From Candidatus Opimibacter iunctus (GTDB taxonomy: Bacteria; Bacteroidota; Bacteroidia; Chitinophagales; Saprospiraceae), in contig JADJVH010000011.1 in assembly GCA_016716665.1 (NCBI GenBank), positions 1-64,000 on the forward strand: a stretch of DNA of 64,000 nt, in the 5' to 3' direction. The notes beneath the pieces were generated by a model that worked only from the letters and a program-made list of their open reading frames with translations, had not been told where the DNA came from and did no database searches. Below, one piece after another: positions 25,346 to 33,658 of the stretch. Every line of letters begins with the position of its first letter. Within the stretch, counting starts at the first letter, position 1. The position numbers and the translations under genes are program-made.

Positions 25346-25945
25346 ATGAGAAAATTCATACCTGACTTTTTAACCCTACTGGTGCTAGCAGGCCTGTTAG
25401 GTTGTGGAAATGCTGATCAGCATGCTCAGGCTGAAGTGGATACGACTTCCAACGAGAAGCCAGCAAGCAATAGCGATATGATTTCGCAGAGAATAACACC
25501 GTGTCTCTGGGTGGAGACCAAGGATGCAAAAGCAGTAGCTGATTATTACCTCTCTATTTTCAAGGACGGTAAGTTGAAAGAGCATCACCAGTACAAGAAT
25601 CCACCGGAAGCTGGAGGAGGGGACTTTGAAACGGCAGTTATTGAAATCAATGGGGTAGAATTCAGTATTCTGGCGGCAGGTCCATTCTTCAAGTTCAATG
25701 AGTCTGTTTCTTTTGTCATCAATTGCAAGGACCAGGCAGAAGTTGATTATTACTGGGGAGCGTTGACTGCAAATGGCGGGCAAGAAAGTTCTTGTGGCTG
25801 GTGTAAGGACAAATATGGTTTATCGTGGCAGGTTGTTCCTGTGGAGTATTTTGACTTAATCAACAGTGATGACCCTAAGGTCAGGGATAAGGCCATGACG
25901 AATACACTGAACCAGAAAAAGATAATTCTTTCAGAGCTTAAATAA
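25346..25945 (+). CDS. PhnB-like VOC family lipoprotein
   Basis: The lipobox is LLGC, then comes a polar linker to about residue 45. The rest is a PhnB/3-demethylubiquinone-methyltransferase-like VOC domain: RITPCLWVETKDAKAVADYY, LSIFKDGKLKEHHQY, VIEINGVEFSILAAGPFFKF, NESVSFVINCKDQAEVDYYW, then CGWCKDKYGLSWQVVP and the NQKKIILSEL end. PhnB-like proteins are usually cytosolic homodimers, so the secretion signal is odd. It is the second exported VOC protein of the window (see 16309). Confidence 0.88.
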   Translation: MRKFIPDFLTLLVLAGLLGCGNADQHAQAEVDTTSNEKPASNSDMISQRITPCLWVETKDAKAVADYYLSIFKDGKLKEHHQYKNPPEAGGGDFETAVIEINGVEFSILAAGPFFKFNESVSFVINCKDQAEVDYYWGALTANGGQESSCGWCKDKYGLSWQVVPVEYFDLINSDDPKVRDKAMTNTLNQKKIILSELK

Positions 25946-25984
25946 AGTAAATTACGGTGGGCCAGGCCTCCTGGCGAACAAGAA

Positions 25985-26349
25985 GCAGAGGACCACTGAG
26001 GTTGAAGAGGCTGAAGATGCCTTCGCGAAATAGCTACGGCATCCGAGGGAGGCTAAAGGGGCCGAAAGGGCTAAAGAGGCTAAAGAGGCTGAAGAGGCTG
26101 AAGAGGCTGAAGAGGCGAAAGAGGCTGGGGAGTTGATCACAGATCACAGATCACAGATCACAGATGTTCACTCCCACACCGCTGATAGCTGATAGCTGAT
26201 TACCGATCATGCTTCGACCTGCTTTCCGCTTCCATGTGCGACAGCTCAGCAACCGTTTGTATCCCTGCAATGAGGATTTGTTAAAACGCACTATTAAAGT
26301 GTAGGTTATCAAGGGTGTTGGGGTGGCATTAGTTGCGGGTATTTCGGTG
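25985..26349 (+). repeat. Duplicated repeat block, copy 2 (upstream of cassette 2)
   Basis: Collinear with 23041-23508. It holds purine-rich GGCTGAAGA units (25998-26130), the GATGCC hairpin (26016-26048), GATCACA tandem units (26133-26162), and the shared segments starting at 26163, 26209 and 26243. It ends in a hairpin ACGCACTA / TAGTTGCGG (26286-26293, 26330-26338) whose arms differ from copy 1. The block fills the gene-free gap 25946-26426. Confidence 0.8.
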
Positions 26350-27183
26350 TTAGCTGCTATTATAGGACAAGGCACATGCTTTGCCACGATAAGCAAGCTG
26401 AAAAATAAATTAAAATAACATTAACTATGAAAAAATATTTAGTTCTTTTTCTCTCCATTTTACTGTTAGGATGTAATGGACAAACCAGGAAAGCATTAAA
26501 TTCAAATCTTAATACTAAAAGCCCAATTGAATTAATTAAAGAAAAGGAACAACAAGCTGAGCAGAAAAAATATTCCGATATAGGGGTATTAATATCAACA
26601 TTTGAGTTTAAGGTAAAAACAAATAACGTAAAAGATTTTGAAGATGGATTCATTCCTTGGGCTGATTTGGAAAAACCTGAAATAGATTTACCAAACCTTG
26701 ACAAAAAAGACGAAATTGTTGTAAATAGTTCATCAGTGAAAATAATAATAGATTACCCTTTGACAAATCAGTATGCGTTTATTCTCAAATCAAGCAAAGG
26801 TTTTACAAGGGGACAATTATTAATCGAAATCAGTAAACATTACTATTGGCTTTATGAAGAAGAAGAGAATAGTGCAACTATAAAGACAATTCCTGTGGAC
26901 AAAAGGACAGCAATGTATAATAGAAATGAAACAAATGGCAAGTATGGAATTTGGGGACATGATATTGCCGATTTAGACATATCGGGAATTTCAATTTACG
27001 AAACAGAAAATGGAGAAATTATTCTTACCTTGAATATTGAATCGTAAAAAATATCACCAGCAACAAACGCTATAGCAAATGCGGGTTTGCGTGTTCGTTG
27101 AAACATTTGAAATCTTTATATACATTTGTGCTGGCAGACAGTTGAGCAACAATTTATTCCCGCACTTGCCATAGCGTCAGCCG
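26350..27183 (+). mobile_element. Integron-like gene cassette 2
   Basis: The left edge GTTAGCTGC (26349-26357) is nearly complementary to CCAGCAAC (27057-27064), which opens the second attC-like site. One A+T-rich lipoprotein gene lies inside in the same orientation. The cassette would be about 834 bp. The match of the edge boxes is weaker than in cassette 1. Confidence 0.5.
26427..27047 (+). CDS. Lipoprotein of unknown function, cassette 2 payload
   Basis: The 206-residue product has lipobox LLGC directly after a short basic N-terminus (MKKYLVLFLSILLLGCNGQ). A charged helix follows (PIELIKEKEQQAEQKKYSD), then a beta-rich domain with IPWADLEKPEIDLP and VKIIIDYPLTNQYAFIL. The end (ISGISIYETENGEIILTLNI) is repeat-like. 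No family is recognised. Base composition is much richer in A+T than the flanking genes, which fits import as a cassette. Confidence 0.7.
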   Translation: MKKYLVLFLSILLLGCNGQTRKALNSNLNTKSPIELIKEKEQQAEQKKYSDIGVLISTFEFKVKTNNVKDFEDGFIPWADLEKPEIDLPNLDKKDEIVVNSSSVKIIIDYPLTNQYAFILKSSKGFTRGQLLIEISKHYYWLYEEEENSATIKTIPVDKRTAMYNRNETNGKYGIWGHDIADLDISGISIYETENGEIILTLNIES

Positions 27184-27189
27184 TTCAAC
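27057..27189 (+). other. attC-like recombination site 2
   Basis: R''-like CCAGCAAC (27057-27064) is followed by the left arm CGCTATAGCAAATGCGGG (27068-27085). A middle with TGCTGGCAGACAGTT (27129-27143) is shared with site 1. The right arm is CCCGCACTTGCCATAGCG (27159-27176), then TCAGCC and GTT at 27183. The arms pair along 18 bp with two A/C mismatches. Arm sequence is unrelated to site 1, while length and architecture match. Confidence 0.6.
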
Positions 27190-27259
27190 CGGTGCTACAC
27201 CATGCACCACATGAATATTTAATGTAAATATTTAATTTTACTAATAAACCCTGATCCAA

Positions 27260-27442
27260 ATGGCTTTACCCAAAATACCCGCCGTCACCATTTCAGCCCT
27301 TCTTGTATTCCGGATCGATGGAATGCTCTCTGTCCTCTACCGGGATGACTTCCATCCTTCCACCGAGGCTGATTTTGACAAGATGCTATCGATGAGTGGC
27401 ATGAACAAACAAGAGTGGTGGGAATATCCGGAAGATGGCTGA
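27260..27442 (+). CDS. Possible small protein, unsupported
   Basis: A 60-codon frame (MALPKIPAVTISALLVFRID...) lies in the gap between cassette 2 and the DUF4190 gene. It has no signal peptide, no known domain and an unremarkable Met/Asp/Trp-containing tail. It might be a remnant or chance frame. The rest of 27190-27633 shows only the promoter box noted next. Confidence 0.25.
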   Translation: MALPKIPAVTISALLVFRIDGMLSVLYRDDFHPSTEADFDKMLSMSGMNKQEWWEYPEDG

Positions 27443-27593
27443 AGAAATGGAGAAGAAGAAGTAAGGGCAGGGGAAATTCCATTCATTCCGCAAATTGTAA
27501 TTCTATAAACAGTGAATATTTGTGTTGGGCACATCGTGCCTGGAAGCGATAGAGGAATGTATGCTGGCCAGTAAGGCATTTGTGAACATTTAT

Positions 27594-27601
27594 TATATTT
27601 G
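27594..27601 (+). promoter_or_regulatory. Bacteroidota -7 box TATATTTG
   Basis: This is an exact TAnnTTTG match, 32 bases upstream of the ATG at 27634. Confidence 0.5.
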
Positions 27602-27633
27602 GAAATTATCTCTTTACATAAAAACCAACTAGC

Positions 27634-28077
27634 ATGAAAAAGAACTTTTATTTCCTGTTGTGCACAGTATTTATATTTTTTCAATTAACTGTTTACGGGG
27701 CGAATCCTCAGGCACCTGTCAATCTTGAAGATCATCCTGTAATGAAGGCAGCGGTTCCACTTGACCGGACACAACTGGAAGCCCAGCTGGGAAGAAAGCT
27801 TACATTGAAGGAGCGGATTGGGTTCTCCCTGGTCAAGTCGGGTATCGCCAGGGATCGGAAGCATCATCCGGCTGCTGAATCTGCATCAACAGGCGGAATC
27901 AATGGATTCGGCGTGGCTGGATTCGTAATAGGCCTGGTAAGTTTATTTGTTGCCGGAATTCCTTTAGGTATACTGGCTATTGTTTTTAGTGCCGTGGCGT
28001 TAGGGCAGATTGATAGGAAAGGGGAAAAGGGAAAAGGTTTTGCCATTGCCGGCCTCGTCCTCGGACTCGTTGAATAG
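27634..28077 (+). CDS. DUF4190-domain membrane protein with signal peptide
   Basis: The 147-residue product has a signal peptide ending in VYGA and a charged middle region (LDRTQLEAQLGRKLTLKERI). A C-terminal DUF4190-like hairpin follows: GFGVAGFVIGLVSLFVAGIP, LGILAIVFSAVALGQI, then the typical GEKGKGFAIAGLVLGLV. Two membrane segments flank a short loop with the 'G-x-I-x-x-x-x-G-x-G-x-A-I-A-G' motif. Proteins of this type are common in Bacteroidota and their function is unknown. Confidence 0.82.
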   Translation: MKKNFYFLLCTVFIFFQLTVYGANPQAPVNLEDHPVMKAAVPLDRTQLEAQLGRKLTLKERIGFSLVKSGIARDRKHHPAAESASTGGINGFGVAGFVIGLVSLFVAGIPLGILAIVFSAVALGQIDRKGEKGKGFAIAGLVLGLVE

Positions 28078-28116
28078 ATGCCCCTCTTTAAACATAGGAC
28101 TTGATTATTCCATAAG

Positions 28117-28839
28117 ATGATGAAATTAGAAAGCGTTGTCTATCAAAAGGGGTTTTTCTATTTCCTGGCATTCTTTCTATTGATGCTGGCTGGCTTTTGG
28201 CTGACTTATTTCACAAGGATACTGGACCAGGATAACTATCGTATGCATGTGCATGGTATCACCTTAATCTTATGGTGTATGCTAATAGTAGGTCAAGCGT
28301 ATTTCATAAGAATTAAGAGCTACAGGGTGCATAGGCAGGTTGGAAAGCTTTCCTATATACTTGTGCCGCTAATTGCTTTCACTACAGTTGACCTCTACAA
28401 GTATCGTTTAAATGAACTTTCAAGTTTAAGTGCAGGAGATTATCTGTTTACAGCTTCAGTATTGATTGCGTTACTTACTTTTTTGATTTTTTATGGGTTG
28501 GCCATTTTTTATAAGGACAAGCCGGCTATCCACGCACGATACATGATTTGTACGATATTCCCAATGTTCACTGCGGTGATTGACCGGATCATTGATTCAT
28601 ATTTCCCCTTCTTATTGCCCTATTTCCCCGATGTGGATGGACCTGTAATTCAGGTTGTTGGATTGACTTTGGCGGACATTCTGCTGGTTCTGTTATGTAT
28701 CTGGGACTGGCGTTCTCATCGGCGTATAAATGTTTTCCCAATCGTTTTGGTGATCCATTTACTCTACCATTTTGCAGTGCTTAATTTTTATCGGTTTGAA
28801 TTTTGGAAAGCATTTAGCAATTGGTTTTTTGAGTTGTAA
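28117..28839 (+). CDS. Multi-pass membrane protein (DUF2306-like)
   Basis: The 240-residue protein has about seven hydrophobic segments. It shows MHVHGITLILWCMLIVGQAY, then YRVHRQVGKLSYILVPLIAF, with histidines on successive helices (HVHG, VHRQ, IHARY). This arrangement resembles DUF2306-type proteins, in which such histidines could bind heme, but that is inference. It lies 39 bases behind the DUF4190 gene and may be cotranscribed. Confidence 0.7.
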   Translation: MMKLESVVYQKGFFYFLAFFLLMLAGFWLTYFTRILDQDNYRMHVHGITLILWCMLIVGQAYFIRIKSYRVHRQVGKLSYILVPLIAFTTVDLYKYRLNELSSLSAGDYLFTASVLIALLTFLIFYGLAIFYKDKPAIHARYMICTIFPMFTAVIDRIIDSYFPFLLPYFPDVDGPVIQVVGLTLADILLVLLCIWDWRSHRRINVFPIVLVIHLLYHFAVLNFYRFEFWKAFSNWFFEL

Positions 28840-28908
28840 CTACATTTCCAAAATCCGATATTTAGAAAAGGTCAATCGGTCTGACATAGTGACCGACAGC
28901 TCCTGCTA

Positions 28909-29143
28909 TGGTCGTTTCGACTCCGCTCAACGACCGGAATGTGGCATCCTATGCATCAAGGTTGTTGTTTCGACTCCGCTCAACAACAACCCTGATGCTG
29001 TATAATATCTTGCCAGATATTATTAATCCACTTAAGATTTTATTTGTGAGAATTGTCGTTGAGCGGAGTCGAAACGACAATTCTTACAGAAAGGATACCC
29101 GTAGGAGATACCCCGGTCGTTGAGCGGAGCCGAAACGAACGGT
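28909..29143 (-). repeat. Composite palindromic element, copy B (inverted relative to copy A)
   Basis: Four hairpins share the loop core TCGACTCCGCTC/GAGCGGAGTCGA: about 28910-28936, 28954-28997, 29048-29085 and 29112-29143. The spacer between pairs has AATATCTTGCCAGATATT. It aligns end to end with the reverse complement of 4554-4793. Stem changes between copies are partly compensated on the opposite arm. The element fills much of the gap 28840-29337, in which no gene is seen. Confidence 0.85.
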
Positions 29144-29337
29144 ATTTGTCTGGCGCAATTACTAAACTGTCGCCTGGACTACCATCACACATGCTAAGCT
29201 CTGGTAGGTCTGCCTCTTGAATACCGTATATTTGAATATTGGAACCCCGGATTCGATTCCATGTTCTGATGGACAAATGTTAAGCATCTTGAGGCCTCTT
29301 CTGGATGTCCCAAGAATTGCAATTTAAAGTGAACGCA

Positions 29338-30288
29338 ATGAATATTCAAATCCCTTTTCGTTTCATAACTGGCCTGATCTTATTGAATTTGCATTTCAGT
29401 GCACACACTCAGGTTAGTTTTCTGGAGCCGGATACAGCAGTTTGGCGATTTAGAGGTATTGTGCATGATAGTCCTTGCTTTCATTATGATTGGCAGTATA
29501 TGCTTTCGAGTCAGGAATCAATCGTTGGAGCTCACACCTATAGGAAGATGTATCAGCTTGGCCATCAACTGGTTTATCTTGATTGCATTGAACCACCACT
29601 AGGAAGCACCTTGCCCCAGCCTACAATCCCATGGTTTGCCGGCTTGATCAGAGAGGAAGGTCGAAAGGTTTATTTTTGGCCATGGTCTTTTGATTCAGAA
29701 TATCTGGCGTACGACTTTGATCAGCAAGTTGGTGATACGATTCCGGCATACCACGCTCAGTATGTGACGATAACTTCGATTGAAGAAATTGTCCTGAATG
29801 GGAAGATATTTAAACAGTATATTCTTGGCCGAATTGAAGACCCTATTGATACCATCATCGAAGGCATTGGCACGAATAGTTTTCCATTCTATAATTCTAC
29901 TGATCAAGCCCAAAGGGTAAATTTGGTATGCTACTCGAGAAATGACACAGTCTACTACCACCGATACGATAGTTGTGGATTTTTTGAGTTGCCTCCTATT
30001 GTTTCTGCTGTTGACAAAGGAGCTGACAGCAAAAGGACAGGTCATGATTTTGTCCAATTGGTTTATCCAAATCCGGCAACAAACCAGGTCAATCTTGTTT
30101 TCAATGAACCATGCGCCTACTCCGTTGAAGTATTTGACCAGCTAGGCGTCATCCATCAAGTAGAGTCAGTACTAAGTGATACTGGGATCCTCCTGGATCT
30201 TAATCTAGTACAAAATGGCGTTTACCTCCTTTATATTCAGCGGGATAGCATCTTGGTATCAGTCAAAAGACTTGTAGTCCTTCGATGA
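29338..30288 (+). CDS. Exported protein with T9SS type A sorting domain
   Basis: The frame opens at 29305, but the ATG at 29338 (MNIQIPFRFITGLILLNLHF) gives a proper signal peptide. The 316 residues have an unrecognised N-terminal region of about 230 residues and a C-terminal T9SS sorting domain: FVQLVYPNPATNQVNLVFNE, then VEVFDQLGVIHQVES and LVQNGVYLLYIQRDSILVSV. The central region is rich in aromatic residues (DWQYMLSSQESIVGAHTY). It is a secreted or surface-attached cargo of unknown role. Confidence 0.8.
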   Translation: MNIQIPFRFITGLILLNLHFSAHTQVSFLEPDTAVWRFRGIVHDSPCFHYDWQYMLSSQESIVGAHTYRKMYQLGHQLVYLDCIEPPLGSTLPQPTIPWFAGLIREEGRKVYFWPWSFDSEYLAYDFDQQVGDTIPAYHAQYVTITSIEEIVLNGKIFKQYILGRIEDPIDTIIEGIGTNSFPFYNSTDQAQRVNLVCYSRNDTVYYHRYDSCGFFELPPIVSAVDKGADSKRTGHDFVQLVYPNPATNQVNLVFNEPCAYSVEVFDQLGVIHQVESVLSDTGILLDLNLVQNGVYLLYIQRDSILVSVKRLVVLR

Positions 30289-30370
30289 TATTTTTTTGTT
30301 AGCGTTTTAAGCCAGAGGGCACAAACTGTGGAATTATGGTAGTTTGTATTGAAAGCAATATATCCCACCA

Positions 30371-32380
30371 CTACCTCGCCACCACCAGTTTCTTCACACC
30401 CCATCTGCGACCATCATATATTCTCAAAAGATATGACCCATTACCAAGGTTGTTCAAATCGAGATTGACGATAAACTGACCGCCTTTGTTCAGCGAAGCG
30501 CTATATACTTCACGACCGGCAATATCGGTGATGTAGCATTGTAGTTCATTCGCTTCCACATCCCTGAGATCAAGCTGGATCAGGCCTGATGTAGGATTTG
30601 GCGAAATGGTAAAAGGCAAATTGTAGCGAAGTGTTGCAATCCCCAGCGTACTGATGTGTACCTGCTCTGTATGAATCGTACATCCGTTAGGATCCAACAC
30701 GACCACGGTATAGGTGCCATCAGCCAGATCAGTAAATAGGTTTTCGGATTGAAAGGTTATGCCTCCATCGATAGAGTAGAGGTATCCATCAGGACTACCT
30801 TCAATTTCTATTATGATCTGATCTGAGTCAGCCTCAGCATACACAATCACTGCAGGTGGAGCAGGAACGTCATCGATGGTGATGGGGCCATAAGTGCCAG
30901 TGACCCCATCGCCGTTGGAGTCTTTTATGGTGATCGAATATGTGCCGGGTCCAAGGTCGCTAAATACATTGCTGGCCTGGAAATCTACACCATTGAGGCT
31001 GTAGGTATAAGGTGCCACACCGCCGCTTGCATCGATGGTGATGGCAGCATCCGCTATACCATAGCAATTCAATGGAGTAATGTTGGCAGTCAACACAAAG
31101 TCAGCGATGTACCTGAGCAGTGTCAGATCATAATTATTCTGCGTACCCTGAGTACCCGCTATGACGATTTTGCTGTCCGGTTGAACCAACACAGATGATG
31201 CAGACTCCCTGTCGCCTGGAAATCCTGTGGTAATGATCCCCTGGTTGCCAAAAGTTGTATCAAGACCACCTTCTGGCCGAAAGCGCGCGAGCAGGATCCG
31301 CTTTTCGAAACCCATCACATCGGAGTTACCGGTCAGCAGGATTTTTCCATTGGGCTGCAAGGCGATCCCATAGATATCGGTTTTAGATCCGAGGCTAACG
31401 ATATAGATGCCCCCGATGCCAAAGGTCATATCAAGGTCACCGTCTTCTTCATATCGAACCATTCCGGCATCGGATGTCAGTTCAATGTTTACATTGTTGG
31501 CATTCCCGGCGGCTATGATCTTTCCATCGGGCTGAAGGACCATAGCTTTGATAAAGTCACTGCCGTTGACATTTTCCAGATCTGTGAGAACCTTGCCCCC
31601 ATTGCCAAAGAATTTATCGAGGGTTCCATCCGTATTGTATCTCGCCAGCGTAAAATCCCCACTCGCCGCCACAGATGAATATCCTCCGAGGATAATCTGG
31701 TCATCAGGTTCAATGATGATGGAGGTGGCTTCATCCTCATCACGGATATTGGTATTGACGATGCCATCCACCCCAAAGAAAGTATCCAGCACACCATCAG
31801 GCGTGTAGCGTACCATAGCAAAATTCGAATTAAAGCCATCCGCAACCCTACCTGCCATCACGATCTTGCCATCAGATTGCAAGGCCACGCAATTGGGAAA
31901 TTCAAATGTCGAGCCGAGATCAGTCACTGTCCAGCCGTTGGTTCCAAACGTACTGTCCGGAGTCCCATCGGGTAGCAATCGCAACACAGCAAAGTCATAT
32001 TGTCCATTGGCCTGGGCCTCACCTGCTACAACGATCCGTCCATCAGGCTGAAGCACGAGAGCATGTGCACGTTCGGCACTGATATCGCGATCTGCCAGCA
32101 CCACCCCGCCAATGCCAAAGCTTTCATCAAGTGTACCATACTGCAAACAGCGTACGACTGAAAAATCCCCATTTGTGCCGCCATTGGTATTGACGGCGGT
32201 GAGTATTTTTCCATCAGGCTGGAGGACGGCACCAACTCCATAATCAAAGGAGGCAATGTCCCTGGTGACGATGCCATCACCATCAAAGGTTGTATCCAGA
32301 GTGCCGGATTGACCATTGAGGGCAATAGTCACCAGACAAAGCAAGCCAATTGAAAGGCAGTGGGATTTGGTCATTCGCAA
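30371..32380 (-). CDS. Delta-60 repeat protein with SprB-like repeat and T9SS sorting domain
   Basis: The 669-residue product has a signal peptide ending in LNGQ. Residues about 25-410 hold seven to eight delta-60 repeats of the form 'G-x-LD-x-x-FG-x-x-G ... L-Q-P-D-G-K-I-x-x-A-G' (GTLDTTFDGDGIVT, AVLQPDGKILTAV, and so on), which build a beta-propeller-like array. A SprB-like repeat follows (ITPLNCYGIADAAITIDASG, GVAPYTYSLNG, PGTYSITIKDSNG), with a related second half. The last 80 residues are a T9SS type A sorting domain (FTISPNPTSGLIQLDLRD...LGNGSYLLRIYD). It is a surface or secreted adhesin-like protein. A start six bases in (32374) is also possible. Confidence 0.88.
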   Translation of the reverse strand: MRMTKSHCLSIGLLCLVTIALNGQSGTLDTTFDGDGIVTRDIASFDYGVGAVLQPDGKILTAVNTNGGTNGDFSVVRCLQYGTLDESFGIGGVVLADRDISAERAHALVLQPDGRIVVAGEAQANGQYDFAVLRLLPDGTPDSTFGTNGWTVTDLGSTFEFPNCVALQSDGKIVMAGRVADGFNSNFAMVRYTPDGVLDTFFGVDGIVNTNIRDEDEATSIIIEPDDQIILGGYSSVAASGDFTLARYNTDGTLDKFFGNGGKVLTDLENVNGSDFIKAMVLQPDGKIIAAGNANNVNIELTSDAGMVRYEEDGDLDMTFGIGGIYIVSLGSKTDIYGIALQPNGKILLTGNSDVMGFEKRILLARFRPEGGLDTTFGNQGIITTGFPGDRESASSVLVQPDSKIVIAGTQGTQNNYDLTLLRYIADFVLTANITPLNCYGIADAAITIDASGGVAPYTYSLNGVDFQASNVFSDLGPGTYSITIKDSNGDGVTGTYGPITIDDVPAPPAVIVYAEADSDQIIIEIEGSPDGYLYSIDGGITFQSENLFTDLADGTYTVVVLDPNGCTIHTEQVHISTLGIATLRYNLPFTISPNPTSGLIQLDLRDVEANELQCYITDIAGREVYSASLNKGGQFIVNLDLNNLGNGSYLLRIYDGRRWGVKKLVVAR

Positions 32381-32442
32381 TTGATTTTATGGTTTCGAAA
32401 GGGAAAATACAAAAATTGTTTTTTAATTTTTTGCCAGCCATT

Positions 32443-33612
32443 TTATTTCTCGATAGCGGAAATAACAAGAGCTACCACATCATCAATCTTGTCATCATCG
32501 ATCCATCTTGCTACGATCACTAGATCATGCTGCCGGTCGACGACGATGTAGTTACCTCCAAAACCCAGCGCACAGAATACATCTGCCGGTGCCCCCGGGA
32601 AGCGCCCATCAGCGTTGGTCCACCAGAGATAGCCATAGCCGGGATTTGGGTCAGATGGCTGGCTTGCTTCTTTGATCCATGCTGCTGAAATGAGTTGCTG
32701 ATCTTTCCACAAGCCATTTCGGGCAAATAACAATCCAAAGCGTGCATGATCGAGTGTGTTGATAAATAGTCCACCTCCAAAGTGTCCCCCACCACTGACC
32801 GTCTGCATCATTACACCATCGACATTGACAAAGGCATCATCATATCCATACCATCTCCATGTCGTAGACGCACCGATCGGATCCATGATCTTTTCCTTCA
32901 GCACCACAGGCAATGGTTTGCGCCACACTTGCAGCAATGAGAAGGCGAGCAGGTTGACACGGGTATCGTTGTATTCAAATTGTGCACCGGGCTCAACGAG
33001 TGGCCTGTTTTTCCAGTCATCTATCCCACCTTCTTTAGGTGGACGATCTGCCCAGTCACAGGTGCCAAACTGGCATCCGGACCAGTCTGAGGTTTGTTGC
33101 AACAGATGTTTCCAGGTGACCTTTCCGTTATGTTCACCATCATAGGTGCCATCCCAAACATATTTTTTCACAACATCATCCACATCGTTGATCAATCCCT
33201 GGTCCACTGCGAGGCCGGCTACTGTAGAGAGGTAGCTCTTAGTAGCGCTGAAGGTCATGTCCACTCTTTCTACATCACCCCATTGCGCCACGATGTATCC
33301 ATTCTTGATGATGACACCTGCAGGGCCTCCGCGTACTTTCATCGGGCCCAGGATCGTGTAGTTTGGTTCGCGGGCGTATGCCTTGAGATTGGCGATGCGC
33401 AGGTCGCGCTCCACTTTATTTTCAGAACGTAAAGCGAGAGCAACAGCACTGTCGATATGGGTTGCATTTATACCAGCTTCCTGGGGTGACCTCACCTCCC
33501 ATGTAATGCCCGGATAATATCGCGATTGGGCATCTCCATGACCATGCATAAGCTGCATGAGTAGACACAACAGCATGGACATCGTCCTGAAGGATTTAGG
33601 TATAATGGTCAT
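32443..33612 (-). CDS. Exported serine hydrolase, class C beta-lactamase family
   Basis: The 389-residue product has a signal peptide ending near GDAQS. The active-site motifs of the serine beta-lactamase/DD-peptidase superfamily are S122-A-T-K125 (FSATKS), Y-N-D in FEYNDTRV, and a Gly-rich third motif (LGFGGN). Family members are esterases, D-aminopeptidases or penicillin-binding proteins; true beta-lactamase activity is not implied. It lies 46 bases downstream of a second serine hydrolase on the same strand (33659-35173), so the two may form an operon. Confidence 0.85.
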   Translation of the reverse strand: MTIIPKSFRTMSMLLCLLMQLMHGHGDAQSRYYPGITWEVRSPQEAGINATHIDSAVALALRSENKVERDLRIANLKAYAREPNYTILGPMKVRGGPAGVIIKNGYIVAQWGDVERVDMTFSATKSYLSTVAGLAVDQGLINDVDDVVKKYVWDGTYDGEHNGKVTWKHLLQQTSDWSGCQFGTCDWADRPPKEGGIDDWKNRPLVEPGAQFEYNDTRVNLLAFSLLQVWRKPLPVVLKEKIMDPIGASTTWRWYGYDDAFVNVDGVMMQTVSGGGHFGGGLFINTLDHARFGLLFARNGLWKDQQLISAAWIKEASQPSDPNPGYGYLWWTNADGRFPGAPADVFCALGFGGNYIVVDRQHDLVIVARWIDDDKIDDVVALVISAIEK

Positions 33613-33658
33613 CTTAAGCGCTGAGGTATAAAAGTAATTGCGGAATTTTTAGCTGTGC

